64,000 nt of DNA from Gammaproteobacteria bacterium (lineage in GTDB: Bacteria > Pseudomonadota > Gammaproteobacteria > UBA5861). The notes below the pieces were generated by a model. It did no database searches and was not told the DNA's origin. It saw nothing but the letters and a program-made list of their open reading frames with translations. The position numbers and the translations under genes were made by a program. Of the stretch, positions 44,314 to 52,724 are shown in pieces. The DNA is taken from positions 62,001-126,000 of the forward strand of contig JAKSCV010000036.1 in the NCBI GenBank assembly GCA_022360445.1, written 5' to 3'. Positions within the stretch are counted from its first letter, which is position 1. Each line of letters starts with the position of its first letter.

Positions 44314-45032
44314 TGCTCCGTCACCTGAGCGCTAAAGACATAACCGCCATTGCGTACGGTTTTGATCAATTGAGGCTGTTTGGGATTGTGTTCAATTTTT
44401 TTGCGTAAACGGCTGAGCTGCACATCAATACTACGGTCGAAAGAGGTGGCTTCTCGGCCTCGGGTGATGTCCAGTAGCTGGTCTCGGCTCAAGGTACGTC
44501 CTGGGTGTTCAACAAAGGCGAGCAGTAACTCATACTCACCGGATGTTAACGTCACCAAGATACCTTTGTTGTCTCTCAGCTCTCGTTTGGCGGGGTCCAG
44601 CACCCAGCGGTCAAACCGCTTGCAAGTGGGTGTGTTGGGATGAGTGGCGTAGCCTAAGTGGTTGGTGCGTCGGAGGACTGAACGGATGCGGGCAAGCAAC
44701 TCGCGTGGATTGAAGGGCTTGGCCAAATAGTCATCAGCACCCATTTCCAGTCCTACAATGCGGTCGGTTTCTTCACCAAGCGCTGTGAGTAAAATAATGG
44801 GGAGTCCTGAGTTTGCCCGGATCCACCGGCATACACTCAGACCATCCTCACCGGGCATCATGATGTCGAGGACAACTAAATCGAACTGCCCTGTCGTAAG
44901 AGTCTGCCGTACTTGGCGACCGTCTTCAGCTTCACTCACGCGGTAGCCGTGTTTGCGTAAAAACTCACCTAGCAGTTGGCGAATATCCCGGTCATCGTCG
45001 ACAACCAGAAGGTGCTTTGTCTTTTCTGTCAT
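44310..45032 (-). CDS. OmpR-family response regulator
   Basis: 240 residues from ATG 45032. Receiver domain with Asp56 (VVLDIMMPGEDGL), acidic pair in VVDDDRD, Thr in LLTALGEE and Lys in AKPFNPREL; then a winged-helix DNA-binding domain (about 135-238: LTSGEYELLLAFVEHPGRTL, RSIDVQLSRLRKKI, IKTVRNGGYVF). It pairs with the overlapping kinase gene. It is transcribed away from the Spy-like gene, with 189 bp between that contains a TTTGTAACA/TGTTACAAA inverted pair, a natural candidate for its binding site. Confidence 0.93.
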   Translation of the reverse strand: MTEKTKHLLVVDDDRDIRQLLGEFLRKHGYRVSEAEDGRQVRQTLTTGQFDLVVLDIMMPGEDGLSVCRWIRANSGLPIILLTALGEETDRIVGLEMGADDYLAKPFNPRELLARIRSVLRRTNHLGYATHPNTPTCKRFDRWVLDPAKRELRDNKGILVTLTSGEYELLLAFVEHPGRTLSRDQLLDITRGREATSFDRSIDVQLSRLRKKIEHNPKQPQLIKTVRNGGYVFSAQVTEQ

Positions 45033-45073
45033 AGTTTTATTATAAAAACACTGGAACCCATAGGTTGCGCTTA

Positions 45074-45122
45074 TTTGTAACAAAATATTTCAAACGTTCA
45101 GGAAGACACGCTCTGTTACAAA
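45074..45122. promoter_or_regulatory. 9-bp inverted repeat between response regulator and Spy-like gene
   Basis: TTTGTAACA (45074-45082) and TGTTACAAA (45114-45122) are exact inverted copies 31 bp apart, in the 189-bp divergent gap. TGTTACA-type half-sites are known for some OmpR-family regulators such as RstA. It could be an operator for autoregulation and for the Spy-like gene. Confidence 0.45.
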
Positions 45123-45221
45123 GCTCACTTTTTTCGCAATTCGTCTGCAATAACTGTTTGAGAAAGTAGCTCCACGCCACCCATGTGGCGAGTTTGGAAC
45201 TCACTTATCAGGAGATATTTT

Positions 45222-45731
45222 ATGAGCAAAACAAATGTTGTTTTTACGTCAATGATCACCGGGCTGGTACTTCTGAGTGCGGCTTTTTTTTTCGTCAACT
45301 CAGCGCAAGCCGGTAGTTACGGAAAGCACGGGGGAGTGATGGGTATGGCGTGCAGCCCCAAAGCCGGTGAGCGGATGGATAAAAAGTTAGCGCGCGCCCA
45401 GGAAAAGCTGGCGCTGACAGCTGAACAAATGCCGGCATGGGAGCAATTGGTTCAGCAGCTCCAATCGGTTCGTGCACAAATGTCTGATTATTGCGCGTCC
45501 GAGCGTTCGGCTGGAATACCCGTTACAGCGCCCGCGAAAGTCGCTCGCATGCAAGCCATGATGACGAAAGGCGCCGATTTGATGGCTCAAGTCCAGCCTG
45601 ATTTACAAAATTTCTATGATGTTTTGGATGCCGATCAAAAACAAATGCTGGATGCGATGGGGCCGAGGCGTGGGCACCATGGGCGATACGGTTCTTGGAA
45701 AGGTTATGATGATGACCGGGACGACGACTAA
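45222..45731 (+). CDS. Spy/CpxP-like periplasmic LTxxQ-motif protein
   Basis: 169 residues from ATG 45222; AGGAG at 45210-45214 supports this start. Signal peptide about 1-30 (LVLLSAAFFFVNSAQA). The mature part is helical with the family's LTxxQ motif (ALTAEQMPAWEQL) and a second copy-like site (VLDADQKQML). The tail is rich in His, Gly and Asp (RRGHHGRYGSW, then several Asp). Spy is an ATP-independent periplasmic chaperone and CpxP damps Cpx signalling. Divergent placement from a two-component system fits the CpxP arrangement. The Asp/His tail could bind metal. Confidence 0.83.
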   Translation: MSKTNVVFTSMITGLVLLSAAFFFVNSAQAGSYGKHGGVMGMACSPKAGERMDKKLARAQEKLALTAEQMPAWEQLVQQLQSVRAQMSDYCASERSAGIPVTAPAKVARMQAMMTKGADLMAQVQPDLQNFYDVLDADQKQMLDAMGPRRGHHGRYGSWKGYDDDRDDD

Positions 45732-45774
45732 ATCCCGTCAGTAAATCCGGCTTGGTTGTCATATTCGATTGAGG

Positions 45775-45803
45775 AAGGGGCCCGGCATTTTACCGGGCCT
45801 TTT
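45775..45803 (+). terminator. Rho-independent terminator after the Spy-like gene
   Basis: GGCCCGG (45779-45785) pairs with CCGGGCC (45793-45799) around a seven-base loop, and TTTT follows (45800-45803), preceded by AA on the other side. It sits about 45 bases after the stop and just before the convergent SDR gene. Confidence 0.8.
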
Positions 45804-45821
45804 AATGGTCTTATCAGCGCT

Positions 45822-46652
45822 TTAGTCGTCGTCAAACGCGGGGTGTTTACCACCACTATCAGCCGGGGGCATACGGGGTTCATACAGCGGGTCGCCACCA
45901 TCTACTTTGAGCGTTTCCCCAGTCACAAAGCCTGCCGCGGGTGAGAGCAGGTACAAAATGGCGGCTGAAATTTCCGCTTCAGTTCCCAGACGATAGACGG
46001 CTTTTGTTTTGCCGCTTGCCAAGGCGCGTTCGCGAAAGGCGGGGTCATAGGTATCTAAGCCACTTGATTGAATGGTACCGGGTGCGACGGCATTGATGCG
46101 CACGCCATAGCGGCCCCATTCTGTTGCCAGTGTTTTGGTCATATTTTCAACACCTGCGCGGGCAGCGCCGGTGTGGCACATGATTGGGAAACCCCGTCCA
46201 ATTTCGGCGATGATGTTGACAATAACCCCACCCTTTTCTTTAAAGACCTGGTTAAAGACAACCTGAGTCATAAAAAAAGTGCCGTTCAGGTTGTTGTCAA
46301 TCACGGCGCGCCAGCCGTTGGGTGAGATTTCTTCTGCCTTTTTGGGGAACTGTCCGCCGGCATTGTTGACGAGCAAATCAATGGTCCCTGCTTGTTGAAC
46401 CGCCTCAGCGACGGCACGCTCAACGGCTTCAACATCGCGAATATCGCAAATAACATAGGACGCGGTTCCGCCCTCTTCAGAAATCATCCGCACGGATTCT
46501 TGCAGTTTTTCTTCATTACGGCCGGCAATGACGACACGAGCACCAAGCTGTGCCAGCTCTCGCGCGGTTCGGCGGCCAATCCCTGAACCTCCACCGGTGA
46601 CCAGCGCAACTTTGTCTGCAAACAAATCCTCTTTATATATTGTATTAACCAT
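45822..46652 (-). CDS. SDR-family oxidoreductase, PECR-like (trans-2-enoyl-CoA reductase type)
   Basis: 276 residues with a strong AGGAGG ribosome site. The Rossmann loop TGGGSGIGRRTAREL (about 19-33), the NADPH-preferring Arg in IAGRNEEKL, and NNAGG are normal SDR marks. The usual YxxxK is replaced by HTGAARAGVENMTK, which is the signature of the peroxisomal trans-2-enoyl-CoA reductase (PECR) group. Members reduce enoyl-CoA double bonds or act in dienoyl-CoA metabolism. It ends in an acidic tail (FDDD). It lies upstream of a cytochrome c gene, 38 bp apart, in the same direction. Confidence 0.87.
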   Translation of the reverse strand: MVNTIYKEDLFADKVALVTGGGSGIGRRTARELAQLGARVVIAGRNEEKLQESVRMISEEGGTASYVICDIRDVEAVERAVAEAVQQAGTIDLLVNNAGGQFPKKAEEISPNGWRAVIDNNLNGTFFMTQVVFNQVFKEKGGVIVNIIAEIGRGFPIMCHTGAARAGVENMTKTLATEWGRYGVRINAVAPGTIQSSGLDTYDPAFRERALASGKTKAVYRLGTEAEISAAILYLLSPAAGFVTGETLKVDGGDPLYEPRMPPADSGGKHPAFDDD

Positions 46653-46690
46653 CGCTCCTCCTGTTATTTTTTAGAATGGTTTCGATTGAA

Positions 46691-47158
46691 TCAGTTTTTT
46701 TCGTATCCAAATCGCGATGCCCAGCGTTGGTACACGTCATCCGGCCAGAGGGAGGTGATATAGGCCAGAATATTGTCGATCTCCGTTTCAGTTAATGCTC
46801 CTCCCATCGCAGGCATGGTGCCGCCAAGGCGTAGACCGCCTTCAGTAATCACACGTCGTAATACTGGTAAATCGTGATGCCAGGTGTGTGCATTACCATT
46901 GAGGGGTGGGGGCGGGTATTTACCATTTGACAATGGTGTTTGCCAGTCTTGGACGGCCCCTTTCCCAGAGTCTCCATGACAGACGAGGCAGTGCTCGTTA
47001 AAAATAGCCTGCCCTAAGTCCACTTGTTTTTGAGTGTACCAACGATGTCTGACAGTTTCTAAGGATAACTGGCCAGGATCGGTTGTGTGCGATCCTTCTT
47101 CTTGCGGGCCACATGAGATCAGTAAGATTGCGGCCAGCAGGCATGTCAGGCATTTCAT
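46691..47158 (-). CDS. Monohaem cytochrome c lipoprotein
   Basis: 155 residues. A lipoprotein signal (LLAAILLISCGPQ, modified Cys at about 16) places it on a membrane. The haem site CLVCH (about 57-61) and the distal Met in GGTMPAMGGALTETE (about 113-127) make a class I cytochrome c fold. It probably moves single electrons in the periplasm. Partners are not evident; the neighbouring SDR gene is unlikely to be one. Confidence 0.87.
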   Translation of the reverse strand: MKCLTCLLAAILLISCGPQEEGSHTTDPGQLSLETVRHRWYTQKQVDLGQAIFNEHCLVCHGDSGKGAVQDWQTPLSNGKYPPPPLNGNAHTWHHDLPVLRRVITEGGLRLGGTMPAMGGALTETEIDNILAYITSLWPDDVYQRWASRFGYEKN

Positions 47159-47302
47159 GAGTACCTCAATGGATGGAAACGGGCAGGCATAAAAAATTAA
47201 TGAACATTAAGGGATGGTATTAGTCTAAGATCGATAAATAAAGTAAGTTCATCCAGTCTAGCGTGGTATCGATAGACACACTGTTATTTTAGCGAGAGCC
47301 TT

Positions 47303-48169
47303 GTGATTAAAAAAATCTATCCAGCAATACATCATTTCTTGGTTGTTCTAACAGCATTATTGACGCTGTCAACGGTCCCGGTGATGGCCAATGAAAAAAC
47401 CGTGGCACTCACCGAGTCCGAGCTCAATGCACTGATTGATGCGCGTATTGAAAAGGCACTGGCACGCTACCAATTAGATAATGGAGGGTTTGATGCAAAA
47501 GTTGAAAAAAGCATCATTACCTTTATCGGTAAGCAACAGGACGAGCAGCGTCGGCAACAGGCTGAAGTACAACAGCGCCAGGATGCAAAAGCAAAATATG
47601 TGAAGCCTGTTGATCCCAAGCAGGATCATATTTATGGGGATCCTAAAGCCCCTGTTTCGCTGATCGAATACTCAGACTTTGAATGCCCCTTTTGTAAGCG
47701 GTTTCATCTTACAGCTAAAAAGCTGATTGACGATAATCCCGGTAAAATCAATTGGGTCTACCGGCATTTTCCATTGCAATTTCATAACCCGGGCGCACAA
47801 AAGCAGGCCGAGGCCTCTGAATGTGCCGCTGAGCTGGGTGGCAATGATGCTTTTTGGGCCTACACGGATTTAATTTATGAACGAACCAAAGCCGGTGGTA
47901 AAGGCTTCCCAATCGCTGATTTGACGCCTTTAGCGGTTGAAATAGGTTTGCCAAAAGCACCATTCGCAGAATGCCTGGAGAGCGAAAAATATGCTCAGAA
48001 AGTAAAGCAGGACTTTGCTGAGGGCGCAAAGGCAGGCATTTCGGGTACGCCCGGGAATATTCTGAGGCATAACGCCTCGGGTCAGGTGGTTGTTGTATCC
48101 GGTGCTCAACCTTACGAACGCTTGCAACAGGCGTTGGATAACCTGAATAAAGTGGTAGCAAAAAAATAG
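47303..48169 (+). CDS. DsbA-family periplasmic thiol oxidoreductase
   Basis: 288 residues from GTG 47303. Signal peptide about 1-29 (ALLTLSTVPVMA), a helical, Gln-rich N-terminal region (about 35-95, partly coiled coil), then a DsbA/BdbD-type thioredoxin domain with active site Cys128-Pro-Phe-Cys131 (SDFECPFCKRFH) and a cis-proline region at GISGTPGN. The CPFC site and the extra N-terminal part resemble bacterial DsbA-like oxidases of the Com1/BdbD group more than E. coli DsbA. The next gene, a CcmG-like reductase, starts seven bases later, so one operon is likely. Confidence 0.87.
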   Translation: MIKKIYPAIHHFLVVLTALLTLSTVPVMANEKTVALTESELNALIDARIEKALARYQLDNGGFDAKVEKSIITFIGKQQDEQRRQQAEVQQRQDAKAKYVKPVDPKQDHIYGDPKAPVSLIEYSDFECPFCKRFHLTAKKLIDDNPGKINWVYRHFPLQFHNPGAQKQAEASECAAELGGNDAFWAYTDLIYERTKAGGKGFPIADLTPLAVEIGLPKAPFAECLESEKYAQKVKQDFAEGAKAGISGTPGNILRHNASGQVVVVSGAQPYERLQQALDNLNKVVAKK

Positions 48170-48176
48170 GCTTGTG

Positions 48177-48713
48177 ATGTTCCGTTACGCGTTTCCACTG
48201 ATCATTTTCATAGGCCTTGCCGTTTTCCTGGCTTTAGGACTGAAGAATGACCCCAAGAAGGTTCCGTCTCCCTTTATTGACAAGCCTGCGCCTGGGTTTT
48301 CCGCGCCCTCTCTTTTAGATCCGGATAAGCATGTTTCATTGAGCGATTTGAAAGGCAAGGTGACCCTGTTGAACGTTTGGGCCAGTTGGTGTGCCGCGTG
48401 TTACGAAGAACATCCGGTACTCAATAAGCTGGCTGAGATGAGCCAAACACCCATTTACGGCTTGAATTACAAAGATACGCGCGAAGCCGGTATTGCCTGG
48501 CTCGATAAGCTCGGTGACCCTTATCACGACACGATATTTGATGCGGATGGGAAAATCGGCATTGATTACGGAGTTTATGGGGTGCCTGAAACGTTCGTGA
48601 TGGACAAAACTGGTATCATTCGCTACAAACATATTGGGCCGATAACAGAATTAGACCTTGAAAGTAAGATTTTGCCGTTGATTAAACAGTTGGAAAATGA
48701 ACAGCCTGGCTGA
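48177..48713 (+). CDS. CcmG/DsbE-like membrane-anchored thioredoxin
   Basis: 178 residues from ATG 48177 (a GTG lies three bases upstream). One membrane anchor (about 4-21), then a thioredoxin fold with Cys72-Ala-Ala-Cys75 (WASWCAACYEEH), the acidic Glu-His after it, and the cis-proline GVPETFVMD. CcmG/DsbE proteins reduce apocytochrome c thiols before haem attachment, and usually read WCPTC or similar; here it is WCAAC. It follows the DsbA-like gene, apart from any ccm operon. Confidence 0.88.
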   Translation: MFRYAFPLIIFIGLAVFLALGLKNDPKKVPSPFIDKPAPGFSAPSLLDPDKHVSLSDLKGKVTLLNVWASWCAACYEEHPVLNKLAEMSQTPIYGLNYKDTREAGIAWLDKLGDPYHDTIFDADGKIGIDYGVYGVPETFVMDKTGIIRYKHIGPITELDLESKILPLIKQLENEQPG

Positions 48714-48746
48714 ACATGTACTGAATTTACGTTTGGGATATTTTTG

Positions 48747-50018
48747 ATGAAAGTCCCGCTGACGTCGTCCATCGCTGGATTGAATGAGTCGGCTACCTTG
48801 GCAATTAACATCCGAGCCAGAGAAATACGTGCACAGGGCGGCTCAGTTTGCCACTTTGGCTTTGGTCAGTCGCCATTTCCTGTACCGATGCCTATTCAAG
48901 ATGCATTGCGCGATCACGCAGCAGTTAAAGACTATTTACCCACGTTGGGATTGCCGGAGCTGCGTGAAGCTGTCGCTCGGTTTTACCAGCAAGAAATGAA
49001 CAGCCCTTTTTCTGCCGAACATATTTGTATTGGCCCCGGTAGTAAAGAATTGATATTTCAAGCTCTGTTTGTTCTGGAGACTGCTGTTTTAATTCCAGCC
49101 CCCAGCTGGGTCAGCTATGGCCCTCAGGCGCAACTCTTAGGCAAGCCGGTTTACACATTGCCCACCAGGCGTGAGTATCACTACCGATTGCAGGCAGATG
49201 TGCTGGAGCAAGTCTGTCAACAGCTAGTCGACACACCCAAGCTACTGATTATAAATAGCCCTAACAATCCGACCGGGGCCGTTTATGGGGAGGACGATTT
49301 GTCTGCCCTGGCCGAAGTTTGCCGGAAGTTTGGAGTTATTGTTTTATCGGATGAAATTTACGCCATGATTGATTTTACGGGCCAGTCGCATCAGAGCATG
49401 GCGCATGCGTATCCCGAGGGTACAATCGTGACGGGAGGACTGTCGAAGTCTTTTGCAGCCGGTGGATATCGTCTGGGCGTTATGTTGATTCCGGACCCTT
49501 TGTGCGCGTTGACAAAGGCGCTACAGACTGTGGTGAGCGAAACCTTCAGTACGGTTTCTGCGCCCGTTCAGTATGCTGCATTGGAGGCGTATGGTCATTT
49601 TGATACGGTTCGTTCCTTTATCAATCAAACCCTTGAAATACATCGCAGCGTTGCTGAGTATGTTCATGCTCGTTTTATAGGTATGGGGTTGAACTGTCCG
49701 GAACCTCAAGGGGCTTTTTATATGATGCCTGACTTTCAAAACTACCGGGCATCACTGGCTAAAAAAGGCATGACGTCAGACGAAGCACTTTGCCATGCTT
49801 TACTGGGAGAGGCACACATTGCATTGCTGCCCGGGTCATCCTTTTATTTGGGGCCGGAAGCACTCAGTGCGCGCGTGGCTTTTGTGGATTATGACGGGGG
49901 TGATGTGCTGGCGTGCTGGCCAGGAAAAGACGCCTTAACGACAGAAAAGATGACGGATTTCTTTCCACACATCATAGCGGGTTGTGACCGGTTGGAACAG
50001 TATTTATCGCTTCTTTGA
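48747..50018 (+). CDS. Class I/II PLP-dependent aminotransferase
   Basis: 423 residues from ATG 48747. Family landmarks: FGFGQSPFPVP, IGPGSKELIFQAL, NSPNNPTGAVY, VLSDEIYAMIDF and GGLSKSFAAGGYRLG, where the Lys of SKS holds pyridoxal phosphate. A late RVAFVDYDG contains the carboxylate-binding Arg. It is distinct from the YbdL-like protein at 11968-13110. The substrate is not clear; aspartate or aromatic amino acids are possible. Confidence 0.88.
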   Translation: MKVPLTSSIAGLNESATLAINIRAREIRAQGGSVCHFGFGQSPFPVPMPIQDALRDHAAVKDYLPTLGLPELREAVARFYQQEMNSPFSAEHICIGPGSKELIFQALFVLETAVLIPAPSWVSYGPQAQLLGKPVYTLPTRREYHYRLQADVLEQVCQQLVDTPKLLIINSPNNPTGAVYGEDDLSALAEVCRKFGVIVLSDEIYAMIDFTGQSHQSMAHAYPEGTIVTGGLSKSFAAGGYRLGVMLIPDPLCALTKALQTVVSETFSTVSAPVQYAALEAYGHFDTVRSFINQTLEIHRSVAEYVHARFIGMGLNCPEPQGAFYMMPDFQNYRASLAKKGMTSDEALCHALLGEAHIALLPGSSFYLGPEALSARVAFVDYDGGDVLACWPGKDALTTEKMTDFFPHIIAGCDRLEQYLSLL

Positions 50019-50094
50019 GTTGTGACTCGCTGGGTTACAAAACGTCTAGGCGCATACAGCAGGGACAAAGTTGGAGGTACGTGGCGTGCTGTAG

Positions 50095-50565
50095 TCATTG
50101 TATTTCTTCGAGACGGTTTGCCAGAGAGTAAAGTGAGGGTGTTTGCTTATCCTGGTCACTTTTTAGCCGCGAGCGGCTGGCGTGCATCTTAAGGACAAGC
50201 TCTGCTTCGGCCTCGGTCATTTGGCAGTTTTGCATCAACCCCTCAACCCCGGCACCATTTTCGGCGAGGCGGATGGCGCTGTCATAGGATACTTGCGCTT
50301 CTCGGCTCATGGAGAGCTGTTGCACTTGTTCTTGTAGCCAGCTGAGATCACGGCCTAGCTTGTCAAGGCGCTTTCCCATGCCGACTGATCCGGAGCCGAT
50401 GACTTCTATTTGCGAGCGTAGGCCATCAATCTCTTCTCGCTGCTGTCTGGCCTGTGAGGCCATTGTTTGAGATTGGCGCCGCATGATAATCAGGCAACCT
50501 CCCCATAAACCGGCAAACAGGATAGCCACTACGATAGCCGCAATTTCTGTGACTGTGATAATCAT
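50095..50565 (-). CDS. DUF2802 protein of the chemotaxis locus
   Basis: 156 residues. One N-terminal membrane helix (about 8-28), then a coiled coil with MASQARQQREEIDGLRSQIE, and a C-terminal segment LAENGAGVEGLMQNCQMTEA that recalls a small helix-turn-helix. DUF2802 proteins commonly end the Pseudomonas-type chemotaxis operon after cheW; the role is unknown. It lies 90 bp after cheW on the same strand. Confidence 0.82.
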   Translation of the reverse strand: MIITVTEIAAIVVAILFAGLWGGCLIIMRRQSQTMASQARQQREEIDGLRSQIEVIGSGSVGMGKRLDKLGRDLSWLQEQVQQLSMSREAQVSYDSAIRLAENGAGVEGLMQNCQMTEAEAELVLKMHASRSRLKSDQDKQTPSLYSLANRLEEIQ

Positions 50566-50655
50566 TATTACCTCAGTCGCTGTGTCATGATCATAAGATC
50601 ATTTTTTTTATTGAAATACATTTTTATTGCGTCCTCGTTGGAGAAACAATAACGC

Positions 50656-51147
50656 CTAGAAAACAACGTTATCCCATTCATCGCCGCTCAACATTCGGTT
50701 CAAGTCCACCAGAATCAATAAGTGTTCGTCCCGGCTGACGACGCCATGAATATAACGGGCACTCTCTTCGTTACCGATGCTGGGTGCGGTATCGATTTCG
50801 TTAGGATTAACGTCTACTACTTCGGCGACGGCATCAACCATGATGCCAATTGTGTGCTCACTGGATTCGATGATAATAATTCGTGTGCTGTCTGTGAGGT
50901 CGGCTGGTATCAGCCCGAAACGTTGTCGGGTGTCCACAACACTGACAACATTACCACGCAGGTTGATGATGCCAATCACATAGCTCGGTGCGCCGGGCAC
51001 TGGAGCAATGTCACTCACCCTCAACACTTCCTGCACTCCCATTACGTCAATGCCATAGGTTTCCTGGTCTAAGACAAAAGTCACCCACTGGCTGACGTCA
51101 TGACTCGAGGTTTCGTCGGGATGCAATACTTCAGCGATATCCGTCAT
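50656..51147 (-). CDS. cheW: Chemotaxis coupling protein CheW
   Basis: 163 residues, the usual size. Core marks: QWVTFVLDQETYGIDVMGVQ, VLRVSDIAPVPGAPSYVIGI, NLRGNVVSVVDTRQRFGL and HTIGIMVDAVAEVVDV. CheW links chemoreceptors to the kinase CheA. It is the second of two CheW-fold genes here. The kinase gene itself is not in the window. Confidence 0.94.
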   Translation of the reverse strand: MTDIAEVLHPDETSSHDVSQWVTFVLDQETYGIDVMGVQEVLRVSDIAPVPGAPSYVIGIINLRGNVVSVVDTRQRFGLIPADLTDSTRIIIIESSEHTIGIMVDAVAEVVDVNPNEIDTAPSIGNEESARYIHGVVSRDEHLLILVDLNRMLSGDEWDNVVF

Positions 51148-51257
51148 TTATTTAAGCTCCAAAAATTCGTTCAACGTTTAGCCGAAAGTGCAAAAGAAAC
51201 AGCACTTTTTAGGCCAACCCTACGCTTTTGTCGGCAAAAACATGTCGTTCTGTACCC

Positions 51258-51935
51258 CTACACGTTATTTTTTGCATATGCGGGTGACTCGGGCTTTCCA
51301 TACGCTGCGTGAATTTCTTCGGTATTGAGCACGAAGTGCAAGGAATCTTGTGTTAATCCAAGGCTCCAGCGCGTTTCGGAGGGTTTTTGCTTGTGCCAGC
51401 AAATCTGATCGTATTCCAACTTAACGACATCACTGATCGCGTGACTGCTCAGGCCCAGATTGGATTTGGCCAAGACCAGGACATATTTCGGCGTCATGCC
51501 GTCATTTTTTTGGCGAAAATCAATGGCGGCATCCGTATTTATGACTTTTATAAGGCGCTCTTGATGTCGCAAAATACCGAATGACCAAACCGGTTGATGG
51601 GGCAATCGAATCATTTTATTCAAGGGTGAAATGACTTTTTCCAGAGCCCGCAATGGGATGGCAAGACGAGAGTGCTTTGTTGAAAACAGAAGATAATCCG
51701 TTGGCGGGTATTGTGACACTAACGCGTCTTCTTGGGCTGCTAACCTAACGCTCGATGCCTCTATTTGGTTAGCGGGAGTCTCCCCCTGCAAGTCTTTGCC
51801 AGGAGGATGAAGAGGGAGAGAGTGCACTTCAGGAGGTGAAGTGACGTTTTCCAGCAGAAGATTGTTGAAGTATTGGTTGAGTAATGTCGCCGTTTTGGTT
51901 TTGAGTGCTTGCTTAGGTGGTGTGGGTATACTCAT
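51258..51935 (-). CDS. CheW-domain protein of the chemotaxis locus
   Basis: 225 residues. About 85 N-terminal residues are variable and partly Pro-rich; residues about 95-215 form a CheW-like domain (YLLFSTKHSRLAIPLRALEK, WSFGILRHQERLIKVINTDA, YVLVLAKSNLGLSSHAISDV). It occupies the place of the CheW-like gene between parA and cheW in Pseudomonas. Its exact role in receptor coupling or in ParA-dependent placement of arrays is not fixed. It starts 20 bp after the parA-like stop. Confidence 0.85.
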   Translation of the reverse strand: MSIPTPPKQALKTKTATLLNQYFNNLLLENVTSPPEVHSLPLHPPGKDLQGETPANQIEASSVRLAAQEDALVSQYPPTDYLLFSTKHSRLAIPLRALEKVISPLNKMIRLPHQPVWSFGILRHQERLIKVINTDAAIDFRQKNDGMTPKYVLVLAKSNLGLSSHAISDVVKLEYDQICWHKQKPSETRWSLGLTQDSLHFVLNTEEIHAAYGKPESPAYAKNNV

Positions 51936-51955
51936 GGACTCATGACGGAATGGCT

Positions 51956-52717
51956 TCAGGCCGCCAGGTCTTGAAGCAGCTGCTCATAAGCGAGCACACC
52001 TCGGGCGCGTGGGTGTAGGTATGACAGTGGTTTACCCAACTTGCTGGCGTCACGGAACTTAGTGTCTACTGGAATTTTTTCACGCCACACTTCATTCCCG
52101 TAACGCGCCCTTAGGGTATGTAAACTATCCACAGAGGCGCGTGTTCGTTGGTCATACATCGTGGGGACGATGCATTTCGATGGGACCGACTTTTGTGAGT
52201 GCTGAACCATATCCAGTGTGTGATACATGCGCTCCAGGCCTTTGAGCGCGAGAAACTCTGTTTGAACAGGGATTAACAGTTTTTCGCAGGCAGCAAGAGC
52301 GTTGATCATTAAAATACCCAGCACTGGGGTGCAGTCAAGCAAAATGAAGTCAAACCGATTTTCCAGCCGTCCCAGGGATTTTTTTAGCACCAGGCCCATG
52401 CCGGGGTGCGTACCGATTTCCTTATCTAAGGTGGCCAGCACGACTGAGGAGGGTAATAACCACAGGTTATCGCAAAGGGTTGGGTGGAGTGCGGAAATCA
52501 CATTTGAGGTGCTTGGGCCTGATGCGAATAAGTTATAAACACTGTCTTCAATGTCGTCGGGATTGTAGGAAAAGTAGCTGGTGAGCGAGCCCTGTGGGTC
52601 CAAGTCAACAAGCAGCGTTCGCTTTCCCTGTTGTGCCAGCATTCCCGCGAGCGTGACAGCGGTGGTTGTTTTTCCAACCCCGCCTTTTTGATTGGCAACC
52701 GTCCAGATATGCATCAT
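51956..52717 (-). CDS. ParA-family ATPase of the chemotaxis locus (ParC/Soj-like)
   Basis: 253 residues. Deviant Walker A at the N-terminus (ANQKGGVGKTTTAVTLA), Walker A-prime DLDPQGSLTSYFSY, and Walker B DFILLDCTPVLG. In Pseudomonas and Vibrio the chemotaxis-linked ParA homologue positions receptor arrays at the pole. Two possible starts, ATG 52717 and 52714, cannot be separated. It lies seven bases after the motD stop. Confidence 0.92.
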   Translation of the reverse strand: MMHIWTVANQKGGVGKTTTAVTLAGMLAQQGKRTLLVDLDPQGSLTSYFSYNPDDIEDSVYNLFASGPSTSNVISALHPTLCDNLWLLPSSVVLATLDKEIGTHPGMGLVLKKSLGRLENRFDFILLDCTPVLGILMINALAACEKLLIPVQTEFLALKGLERMYHTLDMVQHSQKSVPSKCIVPTMYDQRTRASVDSLHTLRARYGNEVWREKIPVDTKFRDASKLGKPLSYLHPRARGVLAYEQLLQDLAA

Positions 52718-52724
52718 ACGTCGA

